DNA of 64,000 nt from Dillenia suffruticosa. Lineage: Eukaryota; Streptophyta; Magnoliopsida; Dilleniales; Dilleniaceae. The DNA is taken from assembly GCA_033439265.1 (NCBI GenBank), contig JAVTVX010000010.1, positions 21,131,056 through 21,195,055 of the forward strand, in the 5' to 3' direction. How positions within the stretch are numbered: position 1 is the first letter of the stretch; each line of letters opens with the position of its first letter. A program made the position numbers and the translations under genes. Positions 1 through 11,591 of the stretch are shown here, one piece after another. Under the pieces are notes generated by a model. It made no database searches. It worked only from the letters and a program-made list of their open reading frames with translations, and was not told where the DNA came from.

Positions 1-1364
1 ACAAACTAGATCTCGTGTCTCTGTGTGTGCTCTTCTTCTTCTTCTTCAGAATTGCTAGATCTGGAACAGGGACGTTTTATTCTTCTGCTGGTGGTGTGGG
101 GTGTGTGAGAATGTGGCGTAGTTGAGGTGTTATTTTTACTTCCTTTTTGGTGGAGTGCCCTCTGTTGTCAGTTGCGTTTCTCTCAGATCGCAACTGATCG
201 CAACTGCCATTGGGGGAGGGAAGAGAGAGAGGACAGAGGGAGAATCGAGTAAATTCGCGTCGTTTTCAAGTGGATGGAAAAATGGACAAAACGCATTGCT
301 TTTACATTTCTTTGATTTATGCGCGTGGAAGAGGGAAAAGGAAGAAGGAAAGACATGGTACCAACAAAAAAAAACAAGAAGAGGGGAAAAGACAAAGGAA
401 TACCACAATGAAGTCAAAGCCCCAATCAGAATCCATGCGATCATAAAATACTTCGTAATTAAGAGTCCCTTGTCTTTCCTTTCTAAATAAAATAAAATAA
501 TGCTTTGTCTTTACCCGTTTCCGGTCACTGCATGGTTATATCATTGTACCGTAACGGGTTTATCCTAAATGTGATAAATACGGTTAAAATTACCTATTTT
601 ACCGTACTAAAAAACTCTTACAATCATGAATGAATATTGATCATCTTCTATTTTTATTTAAATTAATAAAAAATAAAAAATAAAAATATTCTGAGTATTT
701 AAAATAATAATTTTAGATTAAATAACATACTTAGTAGAAAATATAAATTTTTGTAATGATAAAAATACTTTAAATTCTTTTAATGTTAAAATATTTAAAT
801 ATTTTCATAATTTTTATATAAAAAAGAAAATCTCAATATAATTGAATTGGTGGATACAGATTCTCTCTCCCTCCCTTGTATTTGCATCGAGAAGGGAAGT
901 CCTTTTCCTTGCCGATTTCTTAAAAATGGAAGCAAAGCCCATAAGCCAATGTTGCAGAAGTTTTGGTTCGGAATAGGTAGATTTAAATTTCCCACAATAG
1001 AATGTTGTAGGATTCAAGGATTTAGGATTCTACTCAGGTTATATAACATAGTCTAGATTGGTTTACATTTGATAAAAATTTTAATATAAAAAATTTAATA
1101 GCATGATGATAATTTTAATCTATTTTATGCATGAACTTAATTTTTATTTATAAAGCTATATATTTATTATTAATATTGTTTTACTTTAATTAAAAATATT
1201 ATAAATAAAATGGATAAGTAGAATTTTTGTTTATGTTAAGAATTTCTTGTGTTAATTGATAAAATTGATGGATAATATTTCAAGTTTTTTGGTTAAATTT
1301 TTGAGTAAGTATATGCTTAAATTTTATTCCCAAGTTCCATACATTCTCAATACTCTTAGAACAT

Positions 1365-1555
1365 CGATATCTAATTGGTTGGGTAACTTAAACATTAATA
1401 CCCTTTAAATAAGATATCGAGTTTGAGTCTTTGTATAATAAAAATAGACCTATGAGAGTTCTATTATTTAAGAATTTTATTTAACTTGAATTAAATTTAA
1501 TTAAATTTAACATAATTATCGGATACTAATAATTTATATAAAAAATCATAAAGAA
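1365..1555 (+). mobile_element. Degenerate SINE-like relic
   Basis: A B-box-like stretch (gagtttgagtctttg, about 1420-1434) is followed by a region ending in an A-rich tail. It shares segments such as aacttgaa..aattta and ataattat..gat with a similar relic at about 43605-43775. No clear target-site duplication was found, so the limits are approximate. The resemblance is weak and the call rests on pattern, not on an alignment. Confidence 0.3.
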
Positions 1556-1632
1556 TTAATTTTAGATTCTTAAATTAAATAAATCATGTTCTTAAAGTGA
1601 AGCAGTTGTTGAGTTGCCAATATCAAATCCTA

Positions 1633-1634
<2 letters not shown>

Positions 1635-1668
<34 letters not shown>
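1635..1668. repeat. (AT)n microsatellite
   Basis: Uninterrupted AT dinucleotide run of 17 units in AT-rich intergenic DNA. Confidence 0.95.
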
Positions 1669-1672
<4 letters not shown>

Positions 1673-1999
1673 TAGCCTTAGATTTCGGTAAAATTTATAC
1701 AATCACTTGTCAAATACTAATTAAAATAAGTTTCTTTTAATAATGTTCAAGTTCAATATTTAATTTTTAATAATTATATTAATAAAATTTCAGTGTATAG
1801 CATTGGTATAGGACACGTGTTTAATATATATAACTTGTGAACTATTAAGTTATTTATTAAATTTATTAATGTATATCGAAAATTTGGCATCATCTAAACC
1901 CAAAGCCAAAAAATTTGGATAAACCCAAACCGAAACCGGCCAGATCAATGCATTTCTTATTTTCCTTTAGCTTGAACCGAACGAGTTCTGTTTGCCCCG

Positions 2000-2115
2000 A
2001 CCATCCCCCGGCTGACACGGTTTAGCATTGGAGAAATGAAAAGGGCGAAAGAAAACAGGCCCCAACTGCTTCAATACCATTTCTGCGCAGGTCACGTCTC
2101 CCTCTACTCGGGTAT

Positions 2116-2159
<44 letters not shown>

Positions 2160-4979
2160 TTTGGAACTGATGAAATCAATGCACAGATTTTGCGCAAGGA
2201 AAACCAGATTAGGGTCTTTTTGACGGTTGAACCAACGGTGGAAAAACCAAACTAGGGTCTCTGGGCAGTCGAATCTAATTTCTTTTGATTTTGTAAGAAA
2301 TAGTCTCTCTGGGCATTAGAATACTCCTCCTAGTCCTAGCTCCTCCCAGTTCTTCGTAGTAATTGTTGGTGACGAGTAATTGAACTCTCACAACATGCTG
2401 AAACTCGTGTCTTCTCCACATTAGTTCTTTTATTTCGATAGATTGCGATTGAAAGGTTCGCCTATGATTAGTTCGTCTTGACCGATTGTCATACGCATGC
2501 TCTTTTCAACAGGAAAGGCTCAATTCTCATTCTCCTCCTCCTCCTTCTCCCCCCTCTCTCACTTGGGCTGTTATTTCGTTTAGCTTCATCTTGTTTATGA
2601 TCTGTATATTAGTTCATGTGGTGCTTGCTGCAATTACTGCGTTTTTCTTAGATTGCGATTATTGGATCTTGTCCTATTGATTTTTATTCACAACACCGTG
2701 GACAATTTATAATGAAGAATCATATAAAACTTTTATCACTTTTTGATGTTGCCGTACATAAGGGTTGGGTCATAATTTTTGTGGAAATGAAAGGTTTTTC
2801 TTAGGCGCCAATTTTCATTCTCTTTTTACACAACCTTGCTAAATAGAGGCTTTGTGCCTGGATAAATTAGGGTCCGGGAAACATTATAGGGGTTTCATAA
2901 TTTTTCTCTAGTTGTTCTACTAGCGGTTAGAGAAAGTTTTTGGAATTTGTAAGAGGGTGTGCAAGTGGTGTTTGGGCTTGGGTAGGTTCTTGGATAGCCA
3001 TTATTCCTGTACAGATTTTGTTCTCATAGTAAAGAACTTGGGATTTGGACATACGCAAAGGGTGAATAACCTCGCGGGAAACCACGTAGATACTTCTCTG
3101 TTATTCATTACTTTTTGGCTTGGTCATAGGTGAGTTTGTTAATTTCTTTATCGTATTTTTGGTTTATTCGCAACATCGCGTTTGTATCATGTTATGTTGT
3201 GTCTTTGTTCATGTACTTTATCTGTTTTTCATATGTTTTGAGTCGAAATTGTTGTTCCCATTTTTACTTATGTTCAAGGTTTCTCCATTACATGAAAAAT
3301 TTAATAGTTTCTTGACCATGTATCTCCTTCTCCGGGAAGGGCCAGGAAATTTAGGGTGTAAGATTTTCTTTTCAACAAAAGATCTGTGACCATTATTTAA
3401 TAAGTTATTCATTGTCTCTGATGGATTTTATAGCAGGCTGTTCCACGCATGATAAATGTCTACCAGATTTGAATGTGTATACAGTCGATTTACCTTTACC
3501 CAAGCAATAATGCCTCCTTGAGTGTGGATCTTTCAAATCCATCTCCCCAGTGAAGGCATAGCATCCTTTCTGAATGATCAAAATGGAACTTCTTGGAGAA
3601 TATCAATTGTGTAGCAATGTTCCATATCATCTACTTTTTGTCTTGCTATTTTGTTGGTTCAGTGCTAGCTTTTACTTTGTTCATGACTAAGGTTAATTTG
3701 TCACTGCAAAACATACACAAGGGAGAACAGGATAATTAGGATAATTATGCTTTGTGGTTGGTACATTCAAGGATTAATCAAGAAGGTTTAGGCATGAGTG
3801 TCTATGAAGGTAGTCTTCTCCATATCCCTTAAGCCCTCTGTACAAGACGAAGCTTATCATTTGCGCAAAATGTGAATAATTCTCGTTGCTTTCTTAGTTT
3901 TGCATCTTAAAACTATCAGACCTCATCGATCCTATTTTCCACAAATAAGTAAGCATAAGTATAGATCAATTATTGGATTGCTGGTCACAGTAACAGGTCT
4001 TTTAACATTCAATCCTACCTGTGCAAGGAAATTGGATGAGTTAACATTATTTTGCCCCCGCCCCCTAAAATTTAGGAAACAGAATCATGGGAGTATGTTC
4101 CGGCTTGAATGCATTAATTTTTTAACAATTTTGTTGTATATCGAATTCTTTGCTTTGTTATATATTTGACAACAACCTGAGTCACGTGCCATATAGATTT
4201 TTTCCTTTATTTCTTTTGTCATGGTAGGGTGCAAGGACACTCGCATGTCTACGTATTTGTATGCCAAAGGACAGCCCAATCCTTGAGGCTTCTGCCAATG
4301 GATTTTCATGTTGGACTGCTCTAAATGTCTTTAGGCACTTCGATTGTGGCCTAAAAAGCCTGTCTATTTCTTCATAGACTTCAGGATATTTAAAATGCAA
4401 AGAGTTAAAGACTAAAGAGCAGGGCAGCTAGTTGGCATAAGATGCCTATTCTGATTGTAAGGAATTTTAGAAATGAAATATGAAACACAAAAAGTGCTAA
4501 CCATTTAGGGGAAATAGGTTTCAAGATCCCCAAAATTATCTTAAAAAAATGATGAAAATTGTGTGATCCCTAAGACTTGATGATTTTGTTTGCTTGAATG
4601 AAGAAGTTTTTGTTGACTATTTAGTCCACAATGAAGTTTTAGCTTAATGTAGCCCCCAAGCCTTGGGGCCCCCTTCTCACCCCAAAGAAGTTCTGGCTTG
4701 ACTATTGATCAACATCAACACTTAAAATGCCTTAGCTATAAGTGAAAATAGAATGGCACATCCATTAAAAACTCCTCCAGTTACATATGAAGATCCACAG
4801 GCATCCACTTGTTTATTGTTTGGTTGTTCTGGGGACAGAGATCAATGCATGATAGTCCAAGTTTGGATATTGAGTTTTTTGATTGTTTTCTTGAAGTTCA
4901 GCATGTGATGACAGTAACCTGATGGAGCATTTTCCCCCTCTTATCTATTAGGTACTGGTAGTTAAGACTCGGAAGCTTA
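2000..4979 (+). promoter_or_regulatory. Probable promoter, 5' leader and leader intron(s) of the DEN1-like gene
   Basis: This 3-kb stretch has no recognisable coding sequence but becomes less AT-rich from about 1990. It contains a (CT)19 tract at 2117-2155 like those near the 5' ends of other genes in this window. Just before the start codon, a pyrimidine-rich stretch ending ttatctattag at about 4950 is a plausible 3' splice site, so the leader probably contains one or more introns. The transcription start and the first splice donor cannot be fixed from sequence; RNA reads would settle them. Confidence 0.4.
2117..2155 (+). repeat. (CT)n microsatellite
   Basis: Pure CT run of about 19 units. 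It probably lies in or near the transcribed leader of the downstream DEN1-like gene. Confidence 0.95.
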
Positions 4980-5648
4980 ATGGATAAGAAGATTCTGAGC
5001 TACAATGATGTTGTGCTTAGGCAGTCAGATTTGGGTATTCTTGGTGGTCCATTCTACCTAAATGATCGCATTATTGAGTTCTATTTTAGTTATCTCAGCT
5101 CGTGCTATCCTTCTGAAGAAATTGTTCTCGTTCCTCCGTCAATTGCCTTCTGGATAGCAAATTGCCCAGATGCAGAGTCCCTCGGTGGTTTTCTGGAACC
5201 CCTAAAGCTGTCTGAGAAGGAGGTGGTAATCTTCCCTGTCAATGACAATGATGATGTGAGCCAAGCTGAAGGTGGCTCTCACTGGAGTTTGCTTGCATTT
5301 AACAGAACTGCCAATGTTTTTGTGCATCATGATAGCTGTAGAGGTATAAATCTATGGCATGCTAAGAGGCTTTATAAAGCTGTTGTTAAGTTCATTAATG
5401 TTTCCACTTCAACAAATGAAGCCAAATTTGTTGATTATGCTAGTTCGCCACAGCAAAACAATGGCTATGATTGCGGCCTATACGTTGCAGCAATTGCAAG
5501 AGCCATATGCTGTTGGTATGAAAGCTGTGAATCCAAAGACAAGGAGGATATATGGTTTTCTTCCTTGAAGGAGATCAGTCCGTCAACTGTGGTCCAAATG
5601 CGGACCGAAATCTTAGAGCTAATTAGACAATTAATGGCCAAGAATTGA
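4980..5648 (+). CDS. DEN1: NEDD8-specific protease (DEN1/SENP8-like cysteine protease)
   Basis: The product is a 222-residue protein of the Ulp1/SENP (C48) protease family, closest in length and motifs to SENP8/NEDP1 and plant DEN1. Family members process the NEDD8 (RUB) precursor and remove NEDD8 from modified proteins, in nucleus and cytosol. The full catalytic set is visible: His101 in GSHWSLL, Asp118 in HHDSC, Gln159 in SPQQNN, and Cys165 in YDCGLYV. The Gln-to-Cys spacing of six residues equals that of human SENP8. The coding sequence is one uninterrupted exon. The ATG at 4980 is preceded by a plausible 3' splice site about 20-30 bases upstream, and the protein begins at the conserved ILSYNDVVLRQSD segment, so the start fits the family. 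There is no signal peptide or membrane segment. SUMO proteases share the fold but are usually longer. Confidence 0.93.
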   Translation: MDKKILSYNDVVLRQSDLGILGGPFYLNDRIIEFYFSYLSSCYPSEEIVLVPPSIAFWIANCPDAESLGGFLEPLKLSEKEVVIFPVNDNDDVSQAEGGSHWSLLAFNRTANVFVHHDSCRGINLWHAKRLYKAVVKFINVSTSTNEAKFVDYASSPQQNNGYDCGLYVAAIARAICCWYESCESKDKEDIWFSSLKEISPSTVVQMRTEILELIRQLMAKN

Positions 5649-6131
5649 GGTTTGTAAAATTTTGGGATGAATCGATGATGGTTGTAACGTTCATAGAAAC
5701 TAAAGTTGTTTTCTCACACAAGCCAAAGATGCTATAGCGTCATGTGATTGTATTACCAGAGAATTTTGTACGAACTACACCCAATGCTATCAACTCTGTT
5801 TTCCATCTTGTAATGCAAGTGAATCCTATATTTTTTGGTTAAAGCTCCTTTGTGAATTACATGGTCGCTTGTGTTGTTTTGTTGAACTAGCAAAGCCAAT
5901 CCACTATCATTGGTACTCTACCATTTCATGCGGGATACCGTTTTTATGACAGCCCTTGCATGGGACCATGGAATATATCAACTTCAGTGCTTTTTCAGAG
6001 GATTTGTATTTTTTGTGGGAGACAATATGACAACAACTTTGTCAAGTTAACAGCTCTAATGACTTGAGAGCCACTTGCAGAATGCAATCTTGATATTGAT
6101 TTGAACAGCAGCAGTGTCACGCCAAATGGGC
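5649..6131 (+). other. 3' untranslated and downstream region of the DEN1-like gene
   Basis: T-rich, A-rich sequence typical of a plant 3' end follows the stop codon to about 5900. No coding sequence is seen. The exact polyadenylation site cannot be fixed. Confidence 0.45.
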
Positions 6132-6211
6132 GAGTTTGGGGCCCCCACAATTTGAAACCCCCCCGCCCATATTCCAGCAAGCAAAGAAAAACAAATCACA
6201 CTGAACAAACA
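6132..6211. repeat. Direct repeat, copy 1 (about 80 bp)
   Basis: It begins gagtttgggg-cccccac-aatttgaa and ends cactgaacaaac. It matches copy 2 at 6499-6567 closely, apart from a small indel. The origin is unclear: it could be a local duplication or the ends of a decayed insertion. Confidence 0.75.
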
Positions 6212-6498
6212 CCCAAATGATCTTTAACCAGAAATTGTCTAGAAATTAATTGTTTATACACAAGACTCAGAATACATGGCCCAATCTATAAATTCACATC
6301 AGCAAATGAAATATAATATGCACTTTAGATTGTAATTTTTGAGAGCATGCGTTATAATTTTTAGTTGAGTAAATGATTAAAATTTTAAAATTATGCATAA
6401 TTCTTTTCTTAAAATCTCATAAAGGTAAATGGTATCAATAGACAATCGGTTTAGTGAGATGAAGTATTACGTCGGTTAATCAAATCTCGGATTTAGTT

Positions 6499-6567
6499 GA
6501 GTTTGGGCCCCCACAATTTGAACCCCATTACAGCAAGCAAAGCCAGACAAATGACACTGAACAAACA
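6499..6567. repeat. Direct repeat, copy 2 (about 70 bp)
   Basis: Second copy of the 6132-6211 repeat, same orientation, 367 bp downstream. The 290 bp between the copies are AT-rich and contain no gene. Confidence 0.75.
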
Positions 6568-8176
6568 ATCCTCTCCCCCAAACCAAACAGCTGACCTACT
6601 ACAATACCCCCCTCTATGAATATGAACATGTATGTAATCTTGTGGAGTGTGGGGTGGACCTTGGCCAGTTATTATACGTTACCAAAATGAAAACATCTTG
6701 TAGGTGTGGGGGTGTTTTCTTCCTTAAACATGACGGATCACACCGTTCCAACCTTGTCATTTTTCTAAAGCAGAGAACATCTTAACCGGGACAAGAAATT
6801 TAATAATGAAAAAAAAATCACAAAAACGAAATGAAACTAACCCTCTCAGTCTGTTTCTAAACATGACGTCCCACAACACCTCGTGCCGCGCGTGACTGCC
6901 ATCATTTCTCCCACGTGTCAAATTAAGAGCATCAATTTCTCTCTCTTCTCTCCTCTCTTGATCCTTTACTTGGCGAAGGAGAGAAGCCTCTGTGGGGTCC
7001 GCAATCCACCACTTGAGGGATTTGATTTGACGCTCCCTGCTGTATGTATCTACTCTGCTCCTCTTCCATTCCTAAATATATTACATCATTAATTTAAGAA
7101 TATTTTGTTGTTTTAGCCTTACCTCGTAAACAGATATATTCTGCACTTCTTGCCACGTGGTTGCTCCAACATCTTATATCAAATATATTTGTGGGCTCCA
7201 CTCTCCACCGACCAATCACTGAGCTCCTGTCTCGTCCTTGCCTCTTGCTGCTTCCTATTTGGGCCCCACCCAGAAGGCTCCATCTGTTTTTCGAATCTCA
7301 CACCCTCATTCTTAGCAAAATCTACGCCTTCTCTTTTTGGCCACCTGGGCTATATTTTCCACTAATCATTTCGTCCTATTTCAAGTATTATATTTTCTTC
7401 CCCAATTATAAGTGTTATTTTAAAAATAAAAAATATTAATTCTTTTAAAAAATTATCCTTATGTTTTACTATTTAAAGGATACTTTATCATACTTTTTAA
7501 TTATTTAAAAACATTTAAAACAAAACGAACAGAATATCTATTTGTTTTTATTCATGTAGTAAACCTTTCAATAAATAAGAAAAGTAAAGATGACAAAGTG
7601 TATAACAAAAAGGATCGATAATAATAAATGATCTATTGTAAATGTCATAAATGATCTTTTAAGTATAAATTATATAAAAATTAATTATTTATATAAATTA
7701 AAATTAATAATACAAAGTCTTAACACATTAGGTTATACATGAGTTTCAAAAATTTCTATAGGTGTACTTCCTTGTGATTTTGGGTTTGGTATAGGGTAAA
7801 TATAACAATGATATTATTAGTAGATAATTTAGTCTAATTATCCATAATTTACTTAAAAATAAACAATAGTATCAAGAGATTTTATAATTAATGGTTTTTT
7901 TAAAAATTAAATTGGTAAATTGCGGTCACAAAGATGATTGTCCAAAATATATACTTGTTTAAAGTAATATAATAACCCATTTTAAGTTGAAATTTTTAAA
8001 TGAATATATATTAATGGTTAGGAAAAGAGGCTATTAGTCCATACTGCTTTCAACTTTCAATAATTGGACTCGATTTTCACCAAATATAGGACAAATGGAC
8101 GCACTGTCTCCGTACCCTAATTGGGTCTTTCATCACCAAATAAAACTTAAAAAAGTGATCAATTGTTTGGATTTTG

Positions 8177-8198
8177 GAGAGAGAGAGAGAGAGAGAGA
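8177..8198 (+). repeat. (GA)n microsatellite
   Basis: Pure GA run of 11 units, followed by further GA-rich sequence to about 8240. Confidence 0.9.
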
Positions 8199-8704
8199 AC
8201 ATCAAGGTGACTTGGGGTAGAGAGAGAGAGATAGAGAGAGACTCTGTAGGTTCAGACAGTTTCAGGTATAGTGTCGACCCCCAAATTTCAAGCGTGATTG
8301 ATCATCGAAGTCCAGTGCCAGATTCTTTTCTTCTCTCTTGCTACAATGTTGTGTTCTGGGCACAGTTTCCCATATATTTTTCCCTTTTGCTTTTTCGTTT
8401 CCAATCTCTGTCTTCTTTGACTGAAATATTTGACCGGTCAACTAACTTGACTGATCCCCCTATGAGTGTGTTGCGGACCCCCACCACCCCCAATCTTCTT
8501 CATTCATGATGGTCCCATCACTAGCCATTGTTGCACATAAAGTTAACTACACTACTGGCATTTTAATTTATCCACTGCCACTTATGCAATTCAATTTCCT
8601 AATATAAGAATTATCTACATAATAATTATCATAAATCGAATTAAAAACCTTATAACAATAAATGATCAGAAATTATACTCTTTTAATAAAATTTGAACTT
8701 CAAG

Positions 8705-8730
8705 ACTCTCTCTCTCTCTCTCTCTCTCTC
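8705..8730 (+). repeat. (CT)n microsatellite
   Basis: Pure CT run of 13 units in intergenic DNA. Confidence 0.9.
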
Positions 8731-10158
8731 CTTTTAATGGGATTTTCGTTTCATGTTGAAAGTTGCTAAAACCAAGAAAGCATAATACTCATATTCATGG
8801 GATCCGAAAGATCTCACACAATCAGAGTGGGATCAATCATTGTTGGTTTATTATTTCTACGTCTGACAGAACATGACCGCTTAGAATTTTGGTTTGGTGA
8901 CACGGATGTTCTCACTCACCATTCCTAGAATCTTGGTCCCTTCATTAAGAAAGAAATGGCTAATATTTGCAATAAAAAGAAAAAGCAAAAATGGTGGGGG
9001 CTAGGATGGTCTGGGTGTGTGGTGTGAATAAGCATTTCATGATCTTTGTTGTTGCTTTGCTTGAGTTGGTTGTTCCAAATCATGACACAAAAGTTCTCTC
9101 ATCATTTGTTCAAAATTGATACAGTGCTGTCATACATAAACAAATCAGGCATAATGATGAAGTCCTCGTCATTATGTGGGCTATTGGGCATATTTTCTAC
9201 TTAAAGAATGACTCCTCCCAATGCATTTGAAGATTATAATGTAAGACTACGCATGGCCAATTGCAAGCTAAGAATGCATAATGTGGATGATTCGTTAGGT
9301 GTCATAGAGTACAATACAATGAAGCTCAGTTTCTCTCTGTCGTTATGCAATGATTTTTTAAATTAAGGGTTTTATTTTATTTATATTGTTTGATTTGATG
9401 CTGCCACATGTTAATTATAGTCTTACGTTAAACTTAATTATACTATCTAATTATCGAAAAAGGCTCCAAACTGGTATTCAAACAATTTTTTAGTACTGTG
9501 ATGATTAAGTTTTTATTGTAAAAAAATTATCTTTACTGCAAACAATATATTTTTTATTTTACAGTATCTAGTAGTGAGAATTTTCAAATTCTTGTTTACA
9601 ATTACGTATTACCATCTTTTTTTTAAGTAAGAAAAGAAAGAAGTGTCAAGAAGTGTGTAGTTAGATTTATGGGATGACCTGTACCCAAAAAAAATAAAAA
9701 AGATTTATGGGATGACGATGAGTTTCTTACTTAGCAAACAATGCCTGTTTTATTGTTTCTCCTTTCCAAGTTTGTTCCCTCAGCATGGAAGGGGGTTTCA
9801 GTGGAAAAATGATAGAGACAATAGAGAAACAAATTGATTCCCAAACACTTTCATGTGCCGAGGGATAGAAACATCCTTCCTTTCCGAGAAAGCAAATACG
9901 CTATTCTTTTTTTATTTTCTTCTTTTCCACAATAATTAGAATAAAATCTAGTATAATGATTGTCCTATCCAGTGGCTTAGCTCCCAAGTGCCTCAACGTT
10001 GCGAAGAAATGTACGTGTCCGCGACCCATTATTTGATTAAAGAAGAAGCAAATCTAGACATTATTGTTGCTAAAATTCGTGTTCCCATAGAGTAGAACTC
10101 CATTTTTTGTGTGATGTATATGATGCATGTCACTCACAACTTTGAAAGACCACCGGCA

Positions 10159-10352
10159 CCAATATTTGATTGGCTCAGCAGGAAGGACACAGAGACTCCT
10201 CAACTATGCCCAGGTTTGACGTGGCATGAAAAACAAAAAAATCACGTTGGGAGATCTCCAGAAAGAAGACCTGATAGCGGATTGATTCAGATTAATTGTG
10301 ACGAAATCTCAGACACAGGGTGTTAGCTCTAGCCAAGGTAAAAAAAAAAAAA
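10159..10352 (+). mobile_element. SINE, intact, with 16-bp target-site duplication
   Basis: A 194-bp element is bounded by a perfect 16-bp direct repeat (tgaaagaccaccggca) at 10143-10158 and 10353-10368. It ends in a run of 12 A. The head contains ttggctcagcagg, similar to a pol III A box, and ggtttgacgtggc, similar to a B box. Its 3' half (gggagatct...gattaat...agccaaggta) resembles the elements at 14653-14847 and 17372-17575. Length, A tail and long duplication are those of a tRNA-derived SINE. It lies about 1.2 kb upstream of the DOF gene leader. Confidence 0.85.
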
Positions 10353-10368
10353 TGAAAGACCACCGGCA

Positions 10369-11403
10369 GCCACTTGTTAGGGAATCGTAGCAGTCATTGA
10401 TATTCATGGATTGGTGATTAAGATTGTCGCTTTGAAGCGGTGATTGAGACCATTCATGAAATTGCACTAGGGACCAAACCGAAAGATTCAAAAACAAACC
10501 ACAAAAGCAAAGCATATGAATATGATGATTTGATAGGGGGAAAAAAATAGAACCCATTGCTGGGCTACCCTAAAGATTAATTGGGTGAGATGGGTTTTTT
10601 GACTACACACCCATTTTGGATTCTTTGTCCTTAAAATTGTACTTTCGTACCAACAATATTGAGGTGAAAAAGGAATCGACTATACACTCTCGAAGAATAA
10701 TTTGAGGAAAAGAAGTATAAAAGAGGCCCCAAATATTATTTTTGATTGTGAATTAAAGTACTACAAATCTGAATTTTAACAAAGATTATTAGTTAAGATA
10801 GTTGAAATAATTCTAGTAAAAATATTGTTTATTAAGGTTACGGTTTTTCCAGGGAACATAAATTGTTCTGAAAAATACTATTCTAAAATCAATAGTCGGC
10901 AACATCCTATTGACAAAAGAGTAATACATTTTCTCTCTCTTTCTTAACAAAACCATTTTCTTTTTTTTTTTTACAAAGATTGTACACCAATACATAACTT
11001 TGACTATATCTTATTATTTTTTATTATTATTTGGGAGGTTAAGTCACGGCACGTTTGTTTACGTTGTCATGTTTCAATGTTGTTCGAACACGAGATTGGC
11101 GGTTGCTGCGGCGTCGTTTTGGTGGCGATTAATTTTAGTTGCCGTTCAAATTCAAAGAAAATGGAGTGGAAACATCAAAACTGACCGGAAGTGGGGGAAG
11201 ACGAGAGAGAGAGAGAGAGAGAGAGTGGGGACCACATATAGTTGGGGGGGGGAGAATGGGCACGCGGGTGGGACCCAGATAGAGGACGAATCCGTTGCAT
11301 AGCAGGTCAGATGGACTCGAAATTTCCATGCTTTTCCTTTCTTTCTCTGCGTGCAAGTTTATTATAGCACTGCACATATCCATATCACCCTTGTACGGGT
11401 TCT
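10369..11403. other. Intergenic / upstream region of the DOF gene
   Basis: No gene is recognised. The stretch is AT-rich to about 11040 and then mixed, with a GA tract at 11203-11225. It presumably contains distal promoter sequence of the DOF gene. Confidence 0.45.
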
Positions 11404-11591
11404 TTTTATAATCATTTCTCTCTCCTCTCTCGCTCTCTCTCTCTCTCTCCTCACATTATTTATTAACCCTATGTTGGGCTCATCTTCCTCACTTTGCATG
11501 ACCCCCGTCCCCGAAGTGCAAGCTTAGCTAATCTCTCTCTCTCTCTCTCCCGCTCCTCATTTGAATCTTGAAAGGCTAAAGATTTGCATGG
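11404..11591 (+). promoter_or_regulatory. Putative TATA box and CT-rich leader of the DOF gene
   Basis: The sequence ctttttataatc (11402-11413) is a reasonable TATA element. It is followed by several CT tracts (about 11418-11450 and 11532-11550) in what is probably the 5' untranslated leader before the ATG at 11592. The transcription start is inferred at about 11435 and is not proven. Confidence 0.45.

Larger units (their letters stand above)
1..1999. other. Intergenic, AT-rich, no supported gene
   Basis: No reading frame here resembles a known protein; the short frames at 122-490 are low-complexity. The first ~110 bases contain a CTT/GAA repeat and could be the 5' leader of a minus-strand gene lying off the left edge, but nothing confirms this. 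From about 540 to 1960 the DNA is very AT-rich, with a SINE-like relic near 1365-1555 and a TA microsatellite at 1635-1668. Confidence 0.5.
6568..10142. other. Intergenic, no supported gene
   Basis: Mixed-composition DNA at 6570-7400 gives way to very AT-rich DNA (7400-8040). There are a GA tract at 8177-8198, a CT tract at 8705-8730, and a cluster of TTGAC elements at 8417-8451. Open frames such as 7150-7439 and 8174-8509 have no recognisable domain and low-complexity composition. Nothing here supports a gene. Confidence 0.5.

Noticed and set aside
122..490. 122-residue open frame at the left edge
   Set aside because: Low-complexity Lys/Arg/Glu-rich translation of GA-rich DNA with no domain; the opposite strand is open as well.
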